Shown in pieces: positions 1 through 7,400 of a stretch of DNA of 64,000 bases. The DNA is from CAYXFD01 sp964464175 (GTDB taxonomy: Bacteria; Cloacimonadota; Cloacimonadia; Cloacimonadales; JAJBBL01). The stretch covers positions 1-64,000 of the forward strand of contig CAYXFD010000014.1 of NCBI GenBank assembly GCA_964464175.1, read 5' to 3'. Numbering within the stretch: the first letter of the stretch is position 1; every line of letters starts with the position of its first letter. The notes beneath the pieces are model-generated. The model made no database searches. It was not told where the DNA came from and saw only the letters and a program-made list of their open reading frames with translations. Position numbers and translations under genes: made by a program.

Positions 1-53
1 TTGAGGTAAACGGCAGAACGGTCGCTGCCGGAAAATGTACCTTTGTGAAATGA
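1..53 (+). CDS. 3' end of a probable secreted protein with sorting-type tail (partial)
   Basis: Reading from base 3, an open frame enters from the left edge and stops with TGA at 51-53. Its last residues read EVNGRTVAAGKCTFVK. This resembles the final strand of FlgD-like / Por-type C-terminal tails, which usually end in a hydrophobic strand plus Lys, as does the next gene downstream. Only 16 residues are visible, so both the coding status and the family are inferences. The 14-bp hairpin at 137-168 could end its transcript. Confidence 0.4.
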   Translation, partial: EVNGRTVAAGKCTFVK

Positions 54-136
54 TCGTGTATCTTAGCGTTGCCAAAGAAACGCCCATGACGATAAAAAAA
101 ATATCGACACACAAGGACATGATTATAATTCATTAC

Positions 137-168
137 ATTCTTTCTTTTGGACCGCCAAAAGAAAGAAT
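137..168 (+). terminator. Perfect 14-bp hairpin, possible terminator of the upstream gene
   Basis: ATTCTTTCTTTTGG (137-150) and its exact reverse complement (155-168) enclose the tetraloop ACCG. The stem is perfect and lies about 85 bases after the stop codon of the partial gene at the left edge. It lacks a clean T tract, so it may be an mRNA 3' stabiliser or part of an intergenic repeat rather than a classical rho-independent terminator. Confidence 0.4.
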
Positions 169-603
169 CAAAGAAAAGCTCTCCGGCTGCAACAAAACAG
201 CTAAAAATCTTCTCGTAGCTGCTTCTTTCGACAACCGAGGTGCTCTTTTCTTTGTGGCTGCGACCGAGCTCGGCGAAAGCTACTTTTCAACTTCGAAGCT
301 CTGCTATCGTCAAACTCCTCACTTCGTTCGTCAGACAGTGTCTTCGAAGCAGCTTCTCGTACGGTTTTATTAACGCTGTTTTTTGCAACGCCGGATAAAA
401 AAAACGGGTTATCCGATTTTATCGGTGAGTAATTTACCTCATGGGGAGGTTATAAACACAAGAAAAAGGAATCTTCAATGAAGAGAGAGAGTAGTTGATA
501 CATCCTGCTGTGATAAGATAATCTTTCTTTGTAACGTGATTTGCTAAAATGCGCAGGAGCAACCCGTTTCCCTATATTGCCTGAAAAGCGTAAGACGAAC
601 TTC

Positions 604-631
604 TTGACAGATTTAAATTGTAGCTGATATT
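604..631 (+). promoter_or_regulatory. Candidate sigma-70-type promoter of the GLUG gene
   Basis: TTGACA at 604-609 is followed after 16 bases by GATATT at 626-631, which matches four of six TATAAT positions. A purine-rich ribosome site (about 645-654) and the start at 667 follow. The -35 hexamer is a perfect match; the -10 call is weaker. Confidence 0.45.
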
Positions 632-666
632 GAGATTATAAATTGAGAGAAAGGATGAAATATGAC

Positions 667-3009
667 ATGATTAGACTGAAATTGCTTTTGTTTACTTTGA
701 TCAATCTTAGCAGTATAGCAGCTTTCAGCTCTCTGTCGGCTGTTTTTTTTTCGGGCAGCGGTACCTTAGCTGATCCCTATATAGTGGTCACAGCTGAGCA
801 TCTCAGCAATGTCAGGTATTATCCTGAAGCACACTTCAAGCAGGTTTCCGATATATCTCTGGCAGATTATCATGAAGATGAAGGATGGGAACCTATAGGT
901 TCTCTTGAGAATCCCTTTAGGGGGCTTTATGATGGAGCTTACTTCAGTATCTCAGAAATATACATCAGCGTCTCTTCTTTAAAAGACAGAGTTGGTCTGT
1001 TTGGTTATATCAGCGGAGCTGAGATAAGAGATGTCAGGATTTTAGGTGAAAGTATCTCTGGGAATAACAAAGTAGGAAGTCTGGCAGGAGAGATCAGTAA
1101 TAGAACTCTGATTTCCGGTTGTTCAGTAGAAGCAAAGATCAAAGGCAACAATAATGTTGGTGGGATAGTGGGAAAAATTGGTGACAATAGTAGAATAACC
1201 AGATCCTCTGCTTCAGTAGAGATATCAGCTTCCGGCTCCAATATTGGGGGTATTACCGGGTACAGCGATAATGCCGGAATTGATAAAAGCTATGCCTCAG
1301 GCAGAATAAAGGCGGAGGGAAGTCACGTAGGCGGTTTGGTTGGGAAAAGTGACCTATCCAGTCATATTGAAAACTGCTATGCAAATGTAGATGTTGCGGG
1401 ATACGGTTTTGTGGGAGGGTTAACGGGCAGCATTGGTTTAGAGGGGGAAGTGGTTAATTGTTACTCTACAGGAATCGTCTCCGGTGAAGAAGCAATGGGT
1501 GGTCTTATCGGATATAGTGAGAAAGCTGAGACGAGATCAAGTTATTGGGATATCGTTACTTCCAGGCAGACCGCATCTGCCGGTGAAAAGGGTGTTACGG
1601 GTGCAATGACTGTAGCAATGGTAGAAAACAGCGCTTTGTATAGCGGCTGGGATTTTAACACGGTCTGGGCTTTAAGAGGCTTTACGACCTACCCCTATCT
1701 GCAATGGCAGGAAAAACCGGGTATTCATAATTACCCACCGCAGGGTTATCATAAGGTTTTCAGCGGGAGAGACTGGTATTGGGAGTCATTCCCCGTGCTT
1801 TATGACAGAGATCCTATCGGATATCAAGCGGGTAAGGATGTACTTAGTCCGTTAACCGATCAAATGAGCATTTTTCTGACAAGAAATGAAGTAATCGAGC
1901 AAATGATTAATATAAGTAACATGTTTCATGGGCAAATCGATTTTAAAAGTACCCGAGGTTATCAAATAGCCTTAAACGACCGGAATGAGTATAGCTTTTT
2001 TGTTGAAGGTGATACCGGTTTTCCGCAGAATATCGAGTTCGATGCCGAGATAGAGATATCTTTGAGTATCCCAGTTAACTGGCTCGGTTATTTTATTCCT
2101 CAGACGCAGTGTGTATTCAGTGCCTTTGCAGAAGTGATAGACGATCTGGTTGAGATCCAATCGGAAGATTGGGGTCTCTACCGGAACGGGTTCGGAGAAT
2201 GGGTGTATGATGCCGGTCTGGAACCTAAAGTCCGTTACGGTAAGATGTATAAAGTTAAACTTCATCCGGATGTGAAGCAGACGATTAGTTTTTCCTGGAA
2301 TATCCTGGAAGAAGCAGAATACTGGGTACCAAGACCCGAACCGGAGTTCTTTTCTTTTAAAATGAAGGAATACTATGAATCTATCTTTATTGATTACATA
2401 GAAGACGATGAGGATGTCATAGAGGTTGCAGTTTTTGCTGATAATGAATGTGTCGGAGCGACTGTTTTTTCCGGGGTCTATCCCTTCGAGATACTTGCCT
2501 ATACCGATCAGTCTCATGCCAATACTGTGCTCAGTTTTGCTCTTCTTCGTGGTGATCAAGGAGAGGAAACGGAGAAGATCACGCAAGTCGAGGTAAAGGA
2601 TAATATTAGCGGAGAATACTCACAGCAGGTATTAAGACCTCTGAGACAAAGATATAGAGTTGTCAGGCTTCATTACAGTGATTTCGAAACGGAAACTGTT
2701 GTCATTCCAGCGCTTACCCTTTTCCAGAATAGCCCTAATCCTTTCATATTGAGAGGCACAGGCTATGGAGCGACAACTGAAATTTCTTTCAAACTCTCTG
2801 AAAGCAGAGTTGTGTCTTTAGCTGTATATGATCTTCATGGTCAGCTGGTTAAGACTCTCTTTACCGGTATTGCTGCCGGAGGAAAACACTCTGCCGTTTG
2901 GAACGGGCTTAATGAACACAACCTGCCGGTAGATCCAGGTATTTATCTTTACCGACTGGAAAGCGGGGAATGGAGGATCAATAGAAAAATGCTGTTACTC
3001 AGAAAATGA
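667..3009 (+). CDS. Secreted GLUG-repeat protein with FlgD/Por-type C-terminal tail
   Basis: Predicted cell-surface or secreted protein of 781 residues. ATG 667 is preferred because GAGAAAGG (647-654) lies 12 bases upstream and the product begins with a compact signal peptide (MIRLKLLLFTLINLSS...). ATG 655 and TTG 643 are in-frame alternatives. Residues about 108-325 hold roughly seven GLUG-type repeats (VGGIVG, IGGITG, VGGLVG, VGGLTG, MGGLIG), found in adhesins and IgA-peptidase-like exoproteins. A middle region of unknown fold follows. From about residue 685 comes a tail starting FQNSPNPF, with VYDLHGQLVKTL and PGIYLYRLE, typical of FlgD-like / type IX-associated sorting domains. The gene stands alone between its own promoter and the HD-GYP gene. 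Substrate or ligand is unknown. Confidence 0.85.
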   Translation: MIRLKLLLFTLINLSSIAAFSSLSAVFFSGSGTLADPYIVVTAEHLSNVRYYPEAHFKQVSDISLADYHEDEGWEPIGSLENPFRGLYDGAYFSISEIYISVSSLKDRVGLFGYISGAEIRDVRILGESISGNNKVGSLAGEISNRTLISGCSVEAKIKGNNNVGGIVGKIGDNSRITRSSASVEISASGSNIGGITGYSDNAGIDKSYASGRIKAEGSHVGGLVGKSDLSSHIENCYANVDVAGYGFVGGLTGSIGLEGEVVNCYSTGIVSGEEAMGGLIGYSEKAETRSSYWDIVTSRQTASAGEKGVTGAMTVAMVENSALYSGWDFNTVWALRGFTTYPYLQWQEKPGIHNYPPQGYHKVFSGRDWYWESFPVLYDRDPIGYQAGKDVLSPLTDQMSIFLTRNEVIEQMINISNMFHGQIDFKSTRGYQIALNDRNEYSFFVEGDTGFPQNIEFDAEIEISLSIPVNWLGYFIPQTQCVFSAFAEVIDDLVEIQSEDWGLYRNGFGEWVYDAGLEPKVRYGKMYKVKLHPDVKQTISFSWNILEEAEYWVPRPEPEFFSFKMKEYYESIFIDYIEDDEDVIEVAVFADNECVGATVFSGVYPFEILAYTDQSHANTVLSFALLRGDQGEETEKITQVEVKDNISGEYSQQVLRPLRQRYRVVRLHYSDFETETVVIPALTLFQNSPNPFILRGTGYGATTEISFKLSESRVVSLAVYDLHGQLVKTLFTGIAAGGKHSAVWNGLNEHNLPVDPGIYLYRLESGEWRINRKMLLLRK

Positions 3010-3154
3010 AAACAGCGAAGTGAGAGCAAGTAATGAATGACGGATAGAAAAAAAGGGGAGATTGTTTTTCTTTTTTGTATTACCGGGTGTTAATTCTTGA
3101 CAGCTTATGGTATTATCAGGATCTATTCAGGCAATTATAGCAAGAAGGTGTGTT

Positions 3155-4390
3155 ATGCCGGAAGAAAAAAATAAGTTAGAAGAGATCATCAAACTCGGTA
3201 ATCTGATGACTCAAATCAAAGACGTTGACATTTTGATGGAACGGATTCTTACCGAAGCGAGAGCATTAGTAAATGCTGATGCCGGTTCCATATACAAATA
3301 TGACGAGGGGATGCTCCATTTTACCTATACACAGAATGCAACTCAACAGAGTAAACTGCCGGCAGGTAAGAAGCTGGTCTATAATACTTTCTCGATGCCT
3401 ATCAACAGGAGTTCCATTGCCGGTTATGTAGCCGATACCGGCGAGGTATTGAATATCGAAGATGCTTACCGGATAGACGAAAAATATCCTTTCCGCTTCA
3501 ATAAAGAGATAGACCTGCAGACTAACTATAAAACTACTTCGATGCTTACCGTACCCTTGATAACAAGCAGCGGAAATATTGTCGGAGTTTTACAATTACT
3601 CAATGCCCTGAATAACGAGGGACGAGCGGTACCCTTCAGAACTTCCGATATCCCTCTGATCAAGCATTTTGCCAACAATGCAGCCGTAGCCCTGGAAAGA
3701 GCAGGGATGACCAGAGCGATAATTCTGAGAATGATTCGAATGGCGGAATTACGCGATCCGAAAGAGACCGGAGCTCACGTCAACAGGGTAGGGGCTTTTT
3801 CGGCAGAGCTGTATGAAGCATGGGCAAAAAAGCATCAGATCCCCGAAAAGGAAATGCATTATAACAAAGACCTGCTCCGAATTTCGGCTATGTTACATGA
3901 TGTGGGGAAGGTCGCTACTCCTGACTCCATTTTGAAAAAGCCTGGTAAACTGACCGATGAAGAGTTTGTGATCATGAAACAACACCCTTTGACGGGTGCT
4001 CAATTGTTCTCAGACAAGCAGTCGGACATGGATATGATGTCCCAGGAAATAGCCCTTAATCATCATGAAAGATGGGATGGTTTCGGTTATCCGGGAAAAA
4101 TTGATATCGAGACAGGTTTACCGCTGCCAGGCTGCGAAAAAGGTAATGGACAGGCTTGTGGTAAAAAGGGGGAGGAAACTCCTCTCTGGGCTCGTATCGT
4201 GGCAGTTACTGATGTTTATGACGCGCTCTCCTGCCGCCGTTCCTATAAAGAGCCGTGGACTCAGGATGATGTCCTGACAGAGCTGCAGCGTTGTTCCGGC
4301 AGCCAGTTCGATCCGGAACTGATAGAATTGTTCATCGGAATAACCGATATTATCCAGTCAATCCGCAAGAAATATCCGGACGAGGATTAA
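3155..4390 (+). CDS. GAF domain-HD-GYP domain protein (probable cyclic-di-GMP phosphodiesterase)
   Basis: A cytoplasmic signalling protein of 411 residues. ATG 3155 is chosen because AGAAGGTG lies 5-6 bases upstream; an in-frame earlier start at 3107 would add 16 unlikely residues. An N-terminal GAF domain (about residues 20-180) precedes an HD-GYP domain. Visible motifs are the metal-binding LHDVGK (H248-D249), KQHP, NHHERWDGFGYPG (GYP at 311-313) and IVAVTDVYDAL. HD-GYP proteins hydrolyse cyclic-di-GMP or related cyclic dinucleotides, and all signature residues are present, so activity is likely. A CGKK-containing insertion follows the GYP motif. No transmembrane segment is seen, so the GAF domain probably senses a soluble ligand. 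Transcription probably ends at the hairpin just after the stop codon. Confidence 0.9.
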   Translation: MPEEKNKLEEIIKLGNLMTQIKDVDILMERILTEARALVNADAGSIYKYDEGMLHFTYTQNATQQSKLPAGKKLVYNTFSMPINRSSIAGYVADTGEVLNIEDAYRIDEKYPFRFNKEIDLQTNYKTTSMLTVPLITSSGNIVGVLQLLNALNNEGRAVPFRTSDIPLIKHFANNAAVALERAGMTRAIILRMIRMAELRDPKETGAHVNRVGAFSAELYEAWAKKHQIPEKEMHYNKDLLRISAMLHDVGKVATPDSILKKPGKLTDEEFVIMKQHPLTGAQLFSDKQSDMDMMSQEIALNHHERWDGFGYPGKIDIETGLPLPGCEKGNGQACGKKGEETPLWARIVAVTDVYDALSCRRSYKEPWTQDDVLTELQRCSGSQFDPELIELFIGITDIIQSIRKKYPDED

Positions 4391-4396
4391 AAAACA

Positions 4397-4427
4397 GGGC
4401 TTCCGTTTCAGTAAGATGCGAAAGCCC
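4397..4427. terminator. Hairpin between converging genes
   Basis: GGGCTTCCG (4397-4405) pairs with CGAAAGCCC (4419-4427) with one mismatch, around a 13-base loop. An A-rich stretch precedes it and TTATTACTT follows. It lies between the HD-GYP gene (plus) and the beta-helix gene (minus), so it could serve either transcript. The T tracts are weak. Confidence 0.45.
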
Positions 4428-4454
4428 TTATTACTTAAAGCTGTTTTTTCAATA

Positions 4455-7400
4455 CTATCTTCCTAAGGGAAAGAATACTCCCTTTGTTCTTTCGTTATCT
4501 TCACTTTCTCTGACGATTTTTGCTACTATTCTGTAAAACCTTTTCTCCGGAGCGTCGCTGATAAAAGCACCGAAGTAGTTGGTCATTGTGGTGCCAAGCG
4601 GAGTAAACTCGCCATAAGGATCATTGGCATACTCAACGGTGTAGCGGTTTGCTCCCGGAACAATATCCCAATATATTTCAATAGTCGCATTCCCGGCATT
4701 ATATAGGATGCTGACATTCTGAGGAGGATCCAGTTCGTTAGGGAGCGGTTTTTGCCAGGCACCGATGTCATAGGGAGCCACCCTGGGAGTATCGTTCATA
4801 TCGGTTGTCACATAAGCCACGCTTACTCCGGCATCTATAGCGGGTGAATCATCGTGCAGGAAGATATTCCAGGGGTCAACGAACAAGGGGTCTCCGATCA
4901 GAGAGTTCGAAAAGTTACCGGTTGCAGGAAAGTCTGCCTCTGAGGTATAGTTTTCGCTGCCCCAGAGAACTTTGTTTTCATCCATACCGTAAAAGAGGTT
5001 GTAATCGATGAAGCTGACCTCTTCGGGAGCGGTAAAAACTGCTGCATAACCGGTTTGGTTATTAGAGAAGATATTATTAATAAACCTCATTTCGGAACAG
5101 CCGGTTCCCTTTTCGAAAGCCGATGAAGTTCCCTGGGCATTGTAATGGGTGAAACGGAAGGTGTTATTGACGATATCGGTCTTATTGGCATTAGCGATAT
5201 ACAAGTTCCTCTCGGGATCCAGGAGGTTTTGGTGATCATTCCTGATAAAGTTGTTGTAGATGTAATTAGTAAGTCCCGGTTCCTGATGAAGCCCGTCGAG
5301 ATAGACTCCATACCCGCCCCTGTGATTGATATAATTGCCGAAAATCTGAAGCTTTCCGTTCATATTCAAGGCATCAATTGCGGTATTGGCAATCGGATCA
5401 AAATAGTTTCTTTGAATGGTAATGTTGTTCAGGTTCCGCAGGTAGAGTCCACGAGTGAGGTTAATGAAAGCATTCCAATAAACAACCAAATCATTATAAT
5501 ATTCTGTATCTGTCAGCCCGACGGCATAAAGAGCCGTGCCGCCGTCTGTAAAGGAACAGTCTTCAATAAGCAGTCCGTCAAAAACTTCACTATTGATTCT
5601 GATAAATGATCTCTCAACGTTAGTCGTACTTACAGCCAGGGCGCTGAAATCGCAGCTTTCGATGGAGATGTTTCTGTTAATACCCGTCAGTTCAACCGCA
5701 GTATGGAAGTCAGCATTAGGTATGTCGATATTAAAACCTTTTAAGGTAAAGAAATCCACTCCTCTCAGATTGAACAGATAGTTATCAGCAGCAGATGAAG
5801 GGTTATGGGAGAGAGTCACATCAGTTCCGGTAGAAGGGGCAACTCTTACTATCCTGTCCGGAGATGAAAGGGGGAATGGTCTGACGATGTAATTCTCGCC
5901 GATCAGGTCTTCGCTTACATAAATGCTTGTATTATTACTGACTCCCCGCCGTGATACGGCATCTAATGCTGCCTGAAGAGTTGGATAGTGTTCTCCGACG
6001 TTAATGACAGCAGCTACAGGAGTCAGATTATATTCCGGTACAATCCGGTTAGCCCCGATATCACGGCTCGTAATGAAGGAGTTTCCGTCCACGTCCTGAT
6101 GGAAAGAGGCAACAGTTCCTTTTCCTTTCAGGAACTCAGATTTCACCATCCCTTCGGTATCGAGGAAAGGGTGAAGATAATATGATTCGGCACCCAATCC
6201 GGTGGCAGTGTGCCAGGCCTCGATACTGTCATAATTTATTCCGTCAAGAGTGGCTAAGAGAGTGCTGAGTGAGTAGAGAACGTTATTGCTCATTGTCAAG
6301 CCGGAGGCAGTAGAAGCCTGGAAAGCTTTTCCGCTCCCTTCCAGTACGAGAACGTTGTTGCGGATATTGTAACTGCCTGCTGATGAGATATTTAGAGAAA
6401 TGTTCGTACCTGACTTATTTGTTTTTTCCAGATAGAGGGTATTGTGATCTATGTCCATATTGGCGACATTATTCAGGTCAACCCCTGTCAGGTTGGAATT
6501 GGAGTTATTGAGAGCGAGCAGAATATTGGATTGAAAAGCATTATTCTCTCCACTCAGATTAGAAAAAGAGATGAGGGTATGATTACTGAAAGTACCGGAA
6601 AGATTTGCAACATAGACTTTATTCTGTCTGACTATTGCATTATCATTGGAGTTGGAAATACTAATGGCTCTGAGAATGCCGCTCATGGTATTTTCTTTAA
6701 TTAGAATGCTGTTCAACTGTGACGTTTCAACAGGAAATCTGACTTCGGAGAATTGATTGCCGGAAATTGAAAGTCCTGAAGGCTGCAGAAGAGGAGTGGC
6801 TGAAGAATGGCGGCTTTGAGAGTAACCGGTTTCGAAGTTAACAAATCCGGAGTCTTTTATCCTGATCCCGTTGACATAAGAAGTCCGGGCATTGACGGCA
6901 GTTGTTGCAGAGGTAAAAGAGCTTAAAGAGAAAGAACAATCAGAGAATACGATATCTCTGCTTTTTTGGGTAAGATTGACTGCATGACGGTTTATAGTAG
7001 TTAAGCCCTGGAAATCGATCTGCTTTAGAACAACCCGTTCAGCATTCCTGAAGGTAAACACAGCCTGATCGGCACCCATTCCGTCGGGAGCGGAAAAAAG
7101 GGGATTGGAGCGACCCGGTTCGATGGGCATGATCTTAAGATAGCCACCGGTCTCATCATTATATACTGCAGCAGGACGGGGGATATAGTTAAGCCGGTAT
7201 TGATCATTTCTGACGCTGTTATCTAATTTGAGATAGAGGGTATCGGCAGTTGTTATTCCGATCCTTTCTATCTCTGTCAAGGCATCGTGCAGGTCTTCGA
7301 ACTCAAGTCCCTGACCTACTGTGATCTCATTACCGGTAAACTGGTAAAAGCTGTGATAGAATGGAAACTCATAAGCTCCGATATCATAGGGAACATCTCT

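Larger units (their letters stand above)
54..654. other. Intergenic stretch with hairpins and a composition-shifted segment
   Basis: About 600 bases without a convincing gene. It holds a perfect hairpin (137-168). It also holds a stretch (about 170-360) rich in CTTCG/TTCGAAG-type motifs and unlike the flanking coding DNA, and a second inverted repeat, CGGATAA (392-398) with TTATCCG (409-415). A 112-codon frame across 35-373 exists, but it lacks a ribosome site and has no recognisable family. It runs straight through the hairpin, so I treat it as spurious. The composition looks like a dispersed intergenic repeat, but only one copy is in the window. Confidence 0.5.

Noticed and set aside
35..373. 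112-codon open frame at the left edge
   Set aside because: It has no ribosome site and no family resemblance, and it reads through a perfect 14-bp hairpin and repeat-like sequence.
392..426. TTATCCGATTTTATCGGT and the CGGATAA/TTATCCG inverted repeat, resembling the cassette operator
   Set aside because: The half-sites have different spacing or face outward, and no sigma-54 promoter follows, so I do not count them as activator sites.
1972..2586. 204-codon frame opposite the GLUG gene
   Set aside because: It is antisense to a supported coding region and has no start signal.
5145..5609. 154-codon frame opposite the beta-helix gene
   Set aside because: It is antisense within a well-supported gene. 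Long shadows are common opposite repetitive Asn-rich coding DNA.
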